A stretch of 64,000 bases of DNA, taken from NCBI RefSeq assembly GCF_009831625.1, contig NZ_WUUS01000003.1:248001-312000 (forward strand), written 5' to 3'. The translations under genes and the position numbers were made by a program. Within the stretch, counting starts at the first letter, position 1. Each line of letters begins with the position of its first letter. Below are positions 17,507 to 26,378 of this stretch, piece after piece. Below the pieces are notes generated by a model, which worked only from the letters and a program-made list of their open reading frames with translations, was not told the origin of the DNA and did not search any database. This DNA is from Halobaculum saliterrae. GTDB taxonomy: Archaea > Halobacteriota > Halobacteria > Halobacteriales > Haloferacaceae.

Positions 17507-18316
17507 ATGTTCGATTCACTGTTCGCGGACGGCAGGCAGCCGGTGATCGGAATGGTCCATCTCCCGGCGCTCCCGGGAGCGCCGAAGTACGACGGCGACC
17601 GCGAGGCGATCATCGAGACGGCCGAGCGCGACGCGCGCCGGCTTGCGGCTGGCGGCGTCGACGCGATCATGGTTGAGAACTTCGGCGACGCCCCGTTCTA
17701 CCCGGACGACGTGCCCAAGCACGTCGTCGCGAGCATGACCCGCGCGACCCGGGCGGTCGTCGAGGAGACGGACGTCCCGGTGGGAGTGAACGTCCTCCGC
17801 AACGACGCTGACGCGGCGCTGTCGGTGGCCGCGGCCGCCAGCGGCGACTTCGTTCGCGTGAACATCCACACCGGCGCCCGCGTGACCGATCAGGGCGTCA
17901 TCGACGGGACAGCCCACGAGACGATGCGCCTGCGCGATCGACTGGACGCGGACGTGGCGGTGCTCGCCGACCACGACGTGAAACACTCCGCGCCGATCGC
18001 CGCCCGGGGGTTCTCCGCCGAGTCCGTCGCCGACGGTGTCGAGCGCGGGCTCGCCGACGCTGTCGTCGTCAGCGGGAGCGGCACCGGCCACGAGACGGAG
18101 CGCTCGGATCTGGAACACGCGGTCGAACGGCGGGACGCGAACGACCTCGACACGCCGATCCTCGTCGGGAGCGGGGTCACCGCCGACACGGTCGCGGAAA
18201 CACTCGAACTCGCAGACGGCGTCATTGTCGGGACGGCGCTCAAGGAGGACGGCGACGTGGGCAACCCGGTCTCCGAGGCCCGCGTTCGGGAGCTCGTCGA
18301 GGCTGCCCAGGCGTAG
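17507..18316 (+). CDS. BtpA/SgcQ-family TIM-barrel protein
   Basis: A 269-residue protein of the BtpA family. N-terminal MFDSLFADGRQPVIGMVHLPALPGAPKYDG is diagnostic, followed by VDAIMVENFGDAPF, VGVNVLRNDA and the C-terminal phosphate-binding region PILVGSGVTADTV and GVIVGTALKEDG. BtpA was first linked to photosystem I biogenesis in cyanobacteria; in heterotrophs relatives (SgcQ) sit with sugar or nucleoside catabolic genes. Here a PfkB-type kinase gene converges on it 30 nt away, which favours a metabolic role. The ATG at 17507 matches the conserved family start; the frame opens upstream without similarity. Confidence 0.85.
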   Translation: MFDSLFADGRQPVIGMVHLPALPGAPKYDGDREAIIETAERDARRLAAGGVDAIMVENFGDAPFYPDDVPKHVVASMTRATRAVVEETDVPVGVNVLRNDADAALSVAAAASGDFVRVNIHTGARVTDQGVIDGTAHETMRLRDRLDADVAVLADHDVKHSAPIAARGFSAESVADGVERGLADAVVVSGSGTGHETERSDLEHAVERRDANDLDTPILVGSGVTADTVAETLELADGVIVGTALKEDGDVGNPVSEARVRELVEAAQA

Positions 18317-18346
18317 AGCCCCCGAGTCGGAACCGGCGAGCGCGGA

Positions 18347-19339
18347 CTACCGGTCGGCGAGGAAGGCCTCGACCTCCCCTCGGGTCGCCAACCCCCCGCG
18401 AGCGCCCTCCTCCGTCACGTTCAACGCGGCGGCGGCCGCGGCGAAGCGCCCCGCCTCGCGAGCGTCGTCGCCGCCGAGCACCCAGCGGTCGATCAACGCC
18501 GCCACGTAGGCGTCGCCGGCGCCCGTCTCGTCGACGACAGTCACGTCGAACGCCGGCAGGTCGTGGAGCCCGTCATCGTCGCCGAGGACCGCGCCCTCCG
18601 GTCCGGCCGTGACGGCGACCCGACGGGCGCCCCGCGAGCGAAGCTCCGCGGCCGCCTCCCGGCCCGTACAGCCGAGGTACGACTCGGCGGCGACCTCGCC
18701 GACGACGAACAGTTCGGCCGCGTCGATCCACCGGTCGATCGTCCCCTCGCGCGCCCCGCGTCCGGCCAGCTCGGCGAGCGGCCCCGAGAGGTCGAAGACG
18801 AACGGCGGCGCGTCGGCCCGCTCTGCGATGTCGAGCGCGTCGTGGTGGACTGCGTCGGGGTTGTACGCGGTGAGGAACGCCGCGTCGGCGCCGGCGAGGA
18901 ACGACCGGTCGGCGGCGGTCAGTTGGAGTCGCTTGGCGGAGTCGCCGGCGGTCACGATGCTCCGTTTCCCGTCGTCGTCCCGGAGTATCACACAGTGCGT
19001 ACTCGTCTCGGCTTTTTGTCGGACATGGCTGGTGTCGATCGGGCTCTCGTCGAGATCCGCGGCGACCCGATCGCCCACGTCGCCGTCGCCGATCCGGGCG
19101 ATCAGTCCCGCCGAGCGGCCGAGGCGGGCGCTCGCGGAGGCGACGTTCGCGCCGACGCCCCCGAACGCCTCGGCGACGTCGTCCGCGTAAGCGCCGCCGT
19201 CCGGCTCCGGGATGTTGGAGACGCGGTACGTCCGGTCCACGGTCGCCGCGCCGACGGTGACGACCTCGGGGGCGACCGGGACGGACCCATCGGCCGACGC
19301 TCCGTCGTCCGAGGCGTCCGCGGCGTCGCGACCGTCCAT
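18347..19339 (-). CDS. PfkB/ribokinase-family sugar or nucleoside kinase
   Basis: A 330-residue kinase. After an acidic ~20-residue lead the core starts VVTVGAATVDRTYRV; the N-terminal PfkB region is FGGVGANVASASARLG, and the C-terminal PfkB signature with the catalytic base is DETGAGDAYVAALI. It phosphorylates a hydroxyl of a sugar, nucleoside or related compound with ATP. The start codon lies one base after the stop of the metallophosphoesterase gene, so the two form an operon. It converges on btpA. Substrate cannot be read from sequence; the ribokinase or pentose-phosphate kinase group is plausible. Confidence 0.88.
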   Translation of the reverse strand: MDGRDAADASDDGASADGSVPVAPEVVTVGAATVDRTYRVSNIPEPDGGAYADDVAEAFGGVGANVASASARLGRSAGLIARIGDGDVGDRVAADLDESPIDTSHVRQKAETSTHCVILRDDDGKRSIVTAGDSAKRLQLTAADRSFLAGADAAFLTAYNPDAVHHDALDIAERADAPPFVFDLSGPLAELAGRGAREGTIDRWIDAAELFVVGEVAAESYLGCTGREAAAELRSRGARRVAVTAGPEGAVLGDDDGLHDLPAFDVTVVDETGAGDAYVAALIDRWVLGGDDAREAGRFAAAAAALNVTEEGARGGLATRGEVEAFLADR

Positions 19340-19340
19340 C

Positions 19341-20261
19341 TCACTCCTCGACCAGCGGGAACTGCGCGAGGCGGGCGGCCGCCATGCCGGTCAGACCCCG
19401 TGCCGTCACCGAGTCCGTCGACCGCTCGCGGTGGCCGACGACCATCCCGTCGAAGTCGGCGACGGGAACGAACCGTACCTCGGTACCGTCGGGACCGACC
19501 TCGACCAGACAGTACCCCTGCGGGAACGAGCACGTCGTCGGCATCATCAGCTCGCGGACGGACCCCTCAAGGGCGGCCGAGGGCATGTGGAGGTGCCCGG
19601 TGAGCAACAGCGGGGCGTCGTGGCGTTCGAGCGTCTCGACGAACGGCTCCGGGTCGTCCATCTCCGGGGGGACGAACATGTCCGGCTCGGCCAGCTCGCG
19701 GTGCTCGTGCACCTGTTCGGACATGGCGGGGAGGTTGTGGTGTGCGAGCACGAGCGGCGTGTCGGCGTCCGCGAGCAGCTCGTCCAGCTCGTCGAGCTGA
19801 TCGCCGGGAACGGTTCCGGCGTGCGAGTCGTAGAGCCACTCCTCGGTTCCCGCCGTGTTGACTCCGATCACGTCGATCCCACCGACGGCGACGTGAAACG
19901 GAAAACCCTGGCCGTCAGGCGTGTACCGCGCCTCGAACTCGGCCATCGGGAGGTTCTCGTGGTCGTACCCCTCCTTGGGCACGTCGTGGTTGCCCGGGAT
20001 CGAGTAGAACGGGGCGTCGAGGTCCGCCGCGATCTCGTCGAACCGGTCGAAGTTCCACGGCTCGCCGTCCTTCGTGATGTCGCCCGCACACAGCGTCGCG
20101 TCCACGTCGCGACCGGCGATGTCGGCGACCGCGTTGGCGACGTGCTCCTCGGTGCGATCGAACAGTTTCGACGTGCCGGCCTCCTCCGTCGAGAGGTGTG
20201 GATCGGCGATGACGGCGACGCACGTCCGTTCGTCGGCGACCGGGCGATCGAGCGTTGCCAT
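19341..20261 (-). CDS. Calcineurin-like metallophosphoesterase
   Basis: A 306-residue two-metal phosphoesterase. The motif blocks are IADPHLS (D-x-H), CAGDITKDGE (GD), IPGNHDVPK (GNHD), LAHHNLP and LTGHLHMPS (GHxH), in the right order. It is probably a cytoplasmic phosphatase or phosphodiesterase. I use the ATG at 20261 (MATLDRPV); an in-frame ATG at 20306 and the frame start at 20333 are alternatives. It is co-directional with the PfkB kinase, one base apart, and divergent from the Dpp operon. Confidence 0.87.
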   Translation of the reverse strand: MATLDRPVADERTCVAVIADPHLSTEEAGTSKLFDRTEEHVANAVADIAGRDVDATLCAGDITKDGEPWNFDRFDEIAADLDAPFYSIPGNHDVPKEGYDHENLPMAEFEARYTPDGQGFPFHVAVGGIDVIGVNTAGTEEWLYDSHAGTVPGDQLDELDELLADADTPLVLAHHNLPAMSEQVHEHRELAEPDMFVPPEMDDPEPFVETLERHDAPLLLTGHLHMPSAALEGSVRELMMPTTCSFPQGYCLVEVGPDGTEVRFVPVADFDGMVVGHRERSTDSVTARGLTGMAAARLAQFPLVEE

Positions 20262-20451
20262 CAGCGTTCCCTCGGGGGAGCCGGATCTGTCGACCGGTAT
20301 GACCATGGCAGTGCCGTGGGACACGCGTCTCAAAACGCTCCCGGTCCCGGCCGTTCGCGGGACGACCGACCCACCGGACCGCCGTCCGAACGAATGTCAC
20401 GGACGATTCTCGCAAATACAGACATGTGGGATAGAGAGCGATCTGGACGCC

Positions 20452-20458
20452 TATATAT
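20452..20458 (+). promoter_or_regulatory. TATA box of the Dpp-type transporter operon
   Basis: TATATAT within CGCCTATATATCC lies ~57-63 nt before the ATG at 20515, implying a short leader of about 30 nt. It is flanked by CCTAT...ATAGG, a short inverted repeat that may be an operator. Confidence 0.5.
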
Positions 20459-20514
20459 CCGCATAGGACTGTAGATGGCAAGTTACATTATGCCCGAACT
20501 AACGGATACACGTG

Positions 20515-22668
20515 ATGTCCGAGGACACCACTCGGCGGCGCTTTCTCACCGCGGCAGGCTCGGGCGTGGCGGCGGCGCTCGCGGGCTGCTCCGGGAACCA
20601 ACCGGACGAACAGTCGACGGAAGCCGACACCGACACGCCGGCGTCGACGGACACGGCGACGGCGACGCCGGAGTCCGAACAGACGTACACCGGCGGGACG
20701 CTCCAGTTGGCCTCCAACGGTCCGGTCCAGACGCTCGACCCGATAAACGCCAAGGGGTCGGGCGCGGGCTACAACCAGTACAACGGCACGCTCATGACGT
20801 TCGAGAACGGCGACCTCCCGCCGGTCGCCGGGCTCGCGACGGACTACGAGGTCTCCGACGACGGCCTCACGTACACGTTCCAGCTCCGAGAGGACGTACA
20901 GTTCCACAACGGCGACGAGCTGACGGCACAGGACTTCGTCTACTCGTGGGAGCGGCTCGCGGGCGCCGAGGAGACCCGGAACGCCGACGACATCGTCGGC
21001 GACACGTTCGCCATCGACCACGAGAAGCAGGACGACCTGGACGGTGTCTCGGCGTACATCCCCGGAACGCTTGCCGTCGAGGCGGTGGACGACTACACCT
21101 TCGAGTTCACGATGGCGACCCCGTTCACGGGGACGATGTCGCAGATCGCCAGCGGCACGTTCGCCCCGATCCCGGAGGGTGTGGTCGCGTACCCGAAGGA
21201 CTACGAGGACCACGAGGGCGTCGACGACCTCATGTGGGAGGGCGAGTACGAGTACAACGAGTACTTCTCCACGTCGGGCGACGGCCCGTTCTTCGCGGGC
21301 ACGGGGCCGTTCCAGATCGACTCCTGGAGCAAGGGCGACCAGATCCGCCTGTCGGCGTTCGAGGACTACTACGGCGAGGGTCCCTACATCGACGAGATCG
21401 TGTACACGGTGATCGGGAACCAGCAGACGCGCTTCTCCCGGTTCAAGAACGGTAACCTCGACGTTCTCCTCAACGGGATGCCGACGGCGGCGTTCAACTC
21501 GGACCGCCGGTCGATCGACCGCAACCGCGGCACCTACCGGACCGGCACCTACGACCTCGACAACGGGAACACCGTCAACTACGGCGAGGCGCCCGCGCTC
21601 GACACGGACTACCTCGTGTTCAACTGCGCGCGAACCCCGAAACCGGTTCGGCAGGCGATCGCCTACCTGATCAACCAGGAGCGCATCTCCCAGGACGTGT
21701 ACAAGGGGCTCCAGCCCGCGGCGTACCACCTCACGCCGCCGGGCGCGTTCATGGCCCGGGAGGGCGAGAACCCCGGCGAGAACTACAACAAACACTACCA
21801 GGACGGGCACCGCAATCGGATGGATCAGTTCTCGGACGGCTACCCCTACGGCGTCGGCGAGGCCCGCATCGGCGAGGCCCAGCGCGTCATGGAGGAGGCC
21901 GGCTACGGTGAGGACAACCGTGCCGAAGTCGAGTTCACGGTGTTCTCCGGCGACGGCGCCTGGGACTCGATCGCGCAGACGCTGCGCGACAAGGCGACGG
22001 CCGCCTACATCGACATCAACATCGTCAAGGCCGACTTCGGGACGATCATCGGACAGGCCCTCGACGGGGCGATGGACATGTTCTCGCTGGGCGACGGGAT
22101 GGAGTGGCCGGAGTCGGACAACTTCCTCCGGTTCATCCCGCCGTATGACAGCCCCAGCGGGATGTTCACCCGGTGGACGTACCAAGTCGTCTGTTCGGAC
22201 GTGGACTTCGACGGCGACGGCGTCGACGCCGTCCGCTCGAACGTGTACGAACAGCTCGACCGCGACTTCCCCGAGGACCACGTGAAGGTCGACATCGAGA
22301 ACAACCGGGTTCGCGTCGCCATCGAGAACGTCACTCCCGACGAGTTGGAGTCGGCGATCAACGACGCCGGCTACAACTACGGCGAGGCCGAGTCCACGCA
22401 GGCGGAGTTCGACCCGCTGATGCCGGAGTCTGACCGGGAGTGGGACACGTATCTCGAGAACCGCGGACCGGGCGAGGAGGCAGTCCGTGCACGCGACGAG
22501 GTCTACTACTTCCAGGAGGAGGTCAACTGGGCCGCCGTCCAGGAGCTCCCGCTCGTTCACTCCGTCTCCCAGCGGCTCTGGCAGGACCGGGTGAACGTCC
22601 GCATGGCCGGGACCATGGAGAATCAGACCTTCAACACCCTCACGCTCGAGGACCAAGACGGCAACTGA
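20515..22668 (+). CDS. ABC transporter substrate-binding lipoprotein, Dpp/Opp family
   Basis: A 717-residue lipoprotein. The N-terminus has a twin-arginine signal (TTRRRFLTAAG) and lipobox LAGC with Cys25, so it is exported folded by Tat and lipid-anchored outside. The core is the SBP_bac_5 fold (LQLASNGPVQTLDPINAKG, VYSWERL, GTGPFQIDSW). Near residues ~560-640 there is an extra segment with a VKVDIENNRVRVAIENVT beta-hairpin and DELESAINDAGY helix that is not standard for this fold. GTG at 20512 is an alternative start directly upstream. It begins an operon with two permeases and two ATPases. Peptides are the family default, but other ligands are possible. Confidence 0.9.
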   Translation: MSEDTTRRRFLTAAGSGVAAALAGCSGNQPDEQSTEADTDTPASTDTATATPESEQTYTGGTLQLASNGPVQTLDPINAKGSGAGYNQYNGTLMTFENGDLPPVAGLATDYEVSDDGLTYTFQLREDVQFHNGDELTAQDFVYSWERLAGAEETRNADDIVGDTFAIDHEKQDDLDGVSAYIPGTLAVEAVDDYTFEFTMATPFTGTMSQIASGTFAPIPEGVVAYPKDYEDHEGVDDLMWEGEYEYNEYFSTSGDGPFFAGTGPFQIDSWSKGDQIRLSAFEDYYGEGPYIDEIVYTVIGNQQTRFSRFKNGNLDVLLNGMPTAAFNSDRRSIDRNRGTYRTGTYDLDNGNTVNYGEAPALDTDYLVFNCARTPKPVRQAIAYLINQERISQDVYKGLQPAAYHLTPPGAFMAREGENPGENYNKHYQDGHRNRMDQFSDGYPYGVGEARIGEAQRVMEEAGYGEDNRAEVEFTVFSGDGAWDSIAQTLRDKATAAYIDINIVKADFGTIIGQALDGAMDMFSLGDGMEWPESDNFLRFIPPYDSPSGMFTRWTYQVVCSDVDFDGDGVDAVRSNVYEQLDRDFPEDHVKVDIENNRVRVAIENVTPDELESAINDAGYNYGEAESTQAEFDPLMPESDREWDTYLENRGPGEEAVRARDEVYYFQEEVNWAAVQELPLVHSVSQRLWQDRVNVRMAGTMENQTFNTLTLEDQDGN

Positions 22669-22755
22669 CACGACCGAGCGCCGGCCTCCTCGATTCAACA
22701 GTATTTTTGTAGTGCGATCGAAGTGACCAACGAGACCCTCTGACCTCCGAAACAC

Positions 22756-23802
22756 ATGAACCGGCTGAAATACATCGTCAAGCGCGTTCTCATGTCCGTC
22801 CCGGTCCTGTGGTTGGGAACCAGCATGACCTGGTTCATCATCTACCAGGGCCCCGTGGATCCCGCCGCCAACCTCCTGAGCGGAAACGAACGACTCACGG
22901 AGGCGAAGTACGAGGCGGCCCGGACCGAACTCGGCCTCGACCAGCCCCCCTTACAGCACTACGTCGACTGGATGTGGAGCCTGTTCACGCTCGATCTCGG
23001 GCAGACGTGGCTGGTGTACACCGGCTCCAACGTCGGCGCGCTGGTGCTCGACTTCCTGCCGCGGACCGTCTGGCTCGGCTTCTGGTCGGTGCTCATCGCG
23101 ATCTGTATCGGCGTGCCGCTGGGCTTCTACGCCGGGATCCGCTCGAACTCCGTCGCCGACTACGTCGCCTCCGTCTCGGGGATCGTCTGGCGCGCGATGC
23201 CGAACTTCTGGCTCGCGGTGATCCTCCTCGCGCTGCTGGTCGGTTCGGAGTCGCTGTTCGGCTTCGACTGGGACACGTTCCTGATCACCCTCCCGTCCGG
23301 CGTGACCGGGAACCCCGGACTCTCCTACATGGCCGGCGACCCGCTCGCTCTCTTCACACAGCCGCGAGAGACGCTCGCGGCGATCAAGAAGATCCTGCCG
23401 GCCGCGCTCGTGTTGGGCTCGGCGTCGATGGGCAACGAGATGCGTATCGGGCGGACCGCGGTTCTCGAGACGAAGAACGAACAGTACGTCGACTTCGCTC
23501 GTGCACGCGGCGTTCCCGGGCGGGCGATCGTCTGGAAGCACGTGTTCAGGAACGCGCTCGTCCCGCTGGTTCCGGTGATCACCACGGAGGCGTTCCTCCT
23601 CATCGGCGGCAGCGTCCTCGTCGAGTCCGTGTTCGGGATCAACGGCATGGGGAAGCTGTTCTTCGACGCCGCGATACAGGGCGACCTCCCGCTGGTCGGG
23701 TCGCTGATGTTCGTGTTCATCGTGCTCATGCTCACCATCAACATCGCACAGGACATCCTCTACACCCTGATCGACCCCCGCGTGGGCTACGACGGGACCT
23801 GA
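22756..23802 (+). CDS. ABC transporter permease, DppB type
   Basis: A 348-residue inner-membrane permease with the DppB architecture: N-terminal span (RVLMSVPVLWLGTSMTWFII), external loop, and five further spans. The EAA loop that docks the ATPase reads ARGVPGRAIVWKHVFRNAL. It follows the binding-protein gene by 87 nt; that gap contains an AT-rich patch (AGTATTTTTGTAG), possibly an internal promoter or processing site. It pairs with the next permease to form the channel. Confidence 0.92.
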   Translation: MNRLKYIVKRVLMSVPVLWLGTSMTWFIIYQGPVDPAANLLSGNERLTEAKYEAARTELGLDQPPLQHYVDWMWSLFTLDLGQTWLVYTGSNVGALVLDFLPRTVWLGFWSVLIAICIGVPLGFYAGIRSNSVADYVASVSGIVWRAMPNFWLAVILLALLVGSESLFGFDWDTFLITLPSGVTGNPGLSYMAGDPLALFTQPRETLAAIKKILPAALVLGSASMGNEMRIGRTAVLETKNEQYVDFARARGVPGRAIVWKHVFRNALVPLVPVITTEAFLLIGGSVLVESVFGINGMGKLFFDAAIQGDLPLVGSLMFVFIVLMLTINIAQDILYTLIDPRVGYDGT

Positions 23803-23808
23803 TCTCAC

Positions 23809-25263
23809 ATGGCGACACCAACCAGAACCCTCACCGACGGCGAGGCCGCACCGCTTCGAGATCGAATCATGGCGAACCCCCGCCCTGCGGCGACCTGGCT
23901 GGCCGTGACCGCCGTGTTGTTCGCGCTACAGGCCGGCGCCCTCGTCGAGTTCATGGCGGCGCTGCTCGCCGACGCCGCGGCCGCGCTGCCGGGGGTCGCC
24001 GTCCCCGCGGCCGTGCTCGCGCTCGAACGGGCGGCGGACGCCGTCCCGACGCTTCTCTCTCGCGAGACGATCCCGAACCAAGGGTACTACAACGGGAGCG
24101 GCTACGTCGGGACGTTCCTCGGGCTGTCGCCGGATCTGGCGTGGCTCCTCCGGGCGACGCTCATCTACGCGTACTCGTTCGTGACGCTGGGCTGGCTGTG
24201 GGTCGGCTACGAGCGGTATCGAACCCACTACCGGATCGCCGATTGGACGCCCCGTGACGACGTGATCGACCGGTTCCGTGAACACAAGTGGGGACTGTTC
24301 GGCGTCGCCGTCGTCGCGATGTTCTTCGTGATGGTCCTGTTCGCGCCGGCGCTCAGTCCCACGACGACGGCGGCGAACCTCGAGGACCCCTACGGAAACG
24401 AGCTCACCTACTGGACCGGCGACGGGACCCAGACCGTCACCGTCGGACAGGCGAACCTGGGATCGCAGTCGCAGGGGACGCCACAGGAGAACGTCGGTCC
24501 GATGCAGTACGACGACTACGGCCGGATCCATCCGTTCGGGACGCTTCCGAGCGGCAAGGACCTGTTCACCTTCATCGCCCACGGATCGCGGATCTCGTTG
24601 ATCATCGGGCTGGTCTCCGTGGGCCTCTCGGTGTCGATCGCCGTCGTGCTCGCGTTGGTGACGGCATACTACAAGGGGAAGATCGACCTCGGCGCGGTGC
24701 TCGTCTCCGACGCCGTGATGGGGATGCCGCAGTTGCTCCTGCTCATCATGCTCTCGGTGATCCTCTCGGGGACGTGGATCGGCAAGATATACTCGGGGGC
24801 GTTCGTGCTCGCGTTGATCTTTGCGGGCACCGGCTGGCCGGCGATGTGGCGGTCGTTCCGCGGCCCGGCGCTGCAGGTGTCCAACCGCGAGTGGGTCGAC
24901 GCCGCGAAGTCGTTCGGACAGACCCCCACGGCGATCATGCGAAAACACATGCTTCCGTACATCACCGGCTACGTGCTCGTGTACGGTTCGATGACGCTCG
25001 GCGGCGCGATCATCGCCATCGCCGGGCTCTCGTTCCTGGGGCTCGGCGTCAACCCGCCCACACCCGAGTGGGGACGGGCCGTCAACGCCGGGCAGGACTA
25101 CGTGACGACCGCGTCCTGGCACATCTCGCTCATCCCGGGGATCCTGATCACGCTCGTCGTGACCGGGTTCAACGCCCTCGGCGACGGCGTTCGCGACGCC
25201 ATCGATCCGGAGTCCGACGCGGAGGACCAGGGCGGCGCCAGCGGTCGCGGGGGTGGTGCCTGA
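23809..25263 (+). CDS. ABC transporter permease, DppC type, with extended N-terminus
   Basis: A 484-residue permease. The canonical DppC domain covers about residues 240-470, with an EAA loop KSFGQTPTAIMRKHMLP and the GLSFLGLGVNPPTPEWG signature. The first ~160 residues add two or three extra hydrophobic segments (about 22-45, 50-72 and 112-137) before the usual first DppC span near residue 164. A periplasmic-side loop follows before the transport domain. It starts 6 nt after the DppB stop, and its own stop overlaps the next ATG (TGATG at 25261-25265), so translation is likely coupled. Confidence 0.92.
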   Translation: MATPTRTLTDGEAAPLRDRIMANPRPAATWLAVTAVLFALQAGALVEFMAALLADAAAALPGVAVPAAVLALERAADAVPTLLSRETIPNQGYYNGSGYVGTFLGLSPDLAWLLRATLIYAYSFVTLGWLWVGYERYRTHYRIADWTPRDDVIDRFREHKWGLFGVAVVAMFFVMVLFAPALSPTTTAANLEDPYGNELTYWTGDGTQTVTVGQANLGSQSQGTPQENVGPMQYDDYGRIHPFGTLPSGKDLFTFIAHGSRISLIIGLVSVGLSVSIAVVLALVTAYYKGKIDLGAVLVSDAVMGMPQLLLLIMLSVILSGTWIGKIYSGAFVLALIFAGTGWPAMWRSFRGPALQVSNREWVDAAKSFGQTPTAIMRKHMLPYITGYVLVYGSMTLGGAIIAIAGLSFLGLGVNPPTPEWGRAVNAGQDYVTTASWHISLIPGILITLVVTGFNALGDGVRDAIDPESDAEDQGGASGRGGGA

Positions 25264-26378
25264 TGGCCGCCGACGGCGCCGACCCGCACGCGGAACGGCC
25301 GGTCGACGAGGCCGCCCGCGCGGACGGCGGCGGCGACGCGCTCCTCGAGGTCGAGGGGCTGACGACCGTCTTCCACACCGACAAGGAGACGATCCGGGCG
25401 GTCGACGACGTCTCCTTCTCCGTCGAGGAGGGGGAGACCCTCGGGATCGTCGGCGAGTCCGGCTCCGGGAAGTCGGTCACGGCACGCTCGATCCTCGGGC
25501 TGATCGACTCCCCCGGCGTCATCGAGTCCGGTTCGATCCGGTTCCGCGGCGACGAGCTGACCGGCGACAACTGGGACACCCACCGCGGCGACATCTCGAT
25601 CGTGTTCCAGGACCCGAGCAACTCGCTCAACCCGGTGTACACCGTCGGCAACCAGATCCGCGAGACCCTGCGGATCCACCAGGGGATCCGGGGGCAGGAG
25701 GCGCGCGAGGAGGCCGTCCGGCTGCTCGAATCGGTCGGGATCCCCGACGCGCGCCGGCGGGTCACCGAGTACCCGCACCAGTTCTCCGGGGGGATGCGCC
25801 AGCGTGCGGTCATCGCCGTCGCGCTGGCGTGCGATCCGGACCTGCTCGTGTGCGACGAGCCGACGACCGCGCTCGACGTGACGATCCAGGCGCAGATACT
25901 GGAGCTGCTCGACGACCTGCAGGACGAGGAGGACCTCGCGATCGTGTTCATCACCCACGACATGGGCGTCATCGAGGAGACCGCGGATCGAGTGAACGTC
26001 ATGTACGCCGGCGAGATGGTGGAGTCCGCGCCGGTCGGGGAGCTGTTCGACCGACCGCAGCACCCGTACACGCGGGGGCTGCTCGCGTCGATCCCCGGCC
26101 GGACGGTCTCCGGCGATCGCCTCCCGACGATCGGCGGCGAGGTCCCCACGCCGACGGCGGAGGCGACCGACTGTCGGTTCGCCGACCGGTGCCCGGAGGC
26201 GTTCGACGCCTGCGAGCGCGTCCATCCGGAGCCGATCCGGGTCGGCCCCGATCACACCGCCGCGTGTCTGCTCCACGAGGAGGGGTACGAACACGACCTC
26301 GACGCCGGCGATCTCCGGGGGGAAGGAACCACCGACGGCGACGCCGACGCAGTCGCCGACGGAGGTGATCGCGCGTGA
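25263..26378 (+). CDS. ABC transporter ATP-binding protein, DppD type
   Basis: A 371-residue ATPase. Walker A is GESGSGKS, the ABC signature is FSGGMRQR, Walker B is [12 protein letters not shown] and the switch histidine follows in VFITHDMGV. After the ATPase core comes the oligopeptide-transporter C-terminal region with the cysteine pattern [17 protein letters not shown]...CLL that is typical of DppD/OppD. It hydrolyses ATP to power the importer with the DppF-type subunit. Start ATG 25263 overlaps the preceding stop; the end overlaps the GTG start of the next gene by 4 nt. Confidence 0.92.
   Translation: MAADGADPHAERPVDEAARADGGGDALLEVEGLTTVFHTDKETIRAVDDVSFSVEEGETLGIVGESGSGKSVTARSILGLIDSPGVIESGSIRFRGDELTGDNWDTHRGDISIVFQDPSNSLNPVYTVGNQIRETLRIHQGIRGQEAREEAVRLLESVGIPDARRRVTEYPHQFSGGMRQRAVIAVALACDPDLLVCDEPTTALDVTIQAQILELLDDLQDEEDLAIVFITHDMGVIEETADRVNVMYAGEMVESAPVGELFDRPQHPYTRGLLASIPGRTVSGDRLPTIGGEVPTPTAEATDCRFADRCPEAFDACERVHPEPIRVGPDHTAACLLHEEGYEHDLDAGDLRGEGTTDGDADAVADGGDRA

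Noticed and set aside
20488-22755. 755-codon open frame on the minus strand
   Set aside because: It covers the Dpp substrate-binding gene in antisense; the opposite frame has a Tat lipoprotein signal and clear family motifs.
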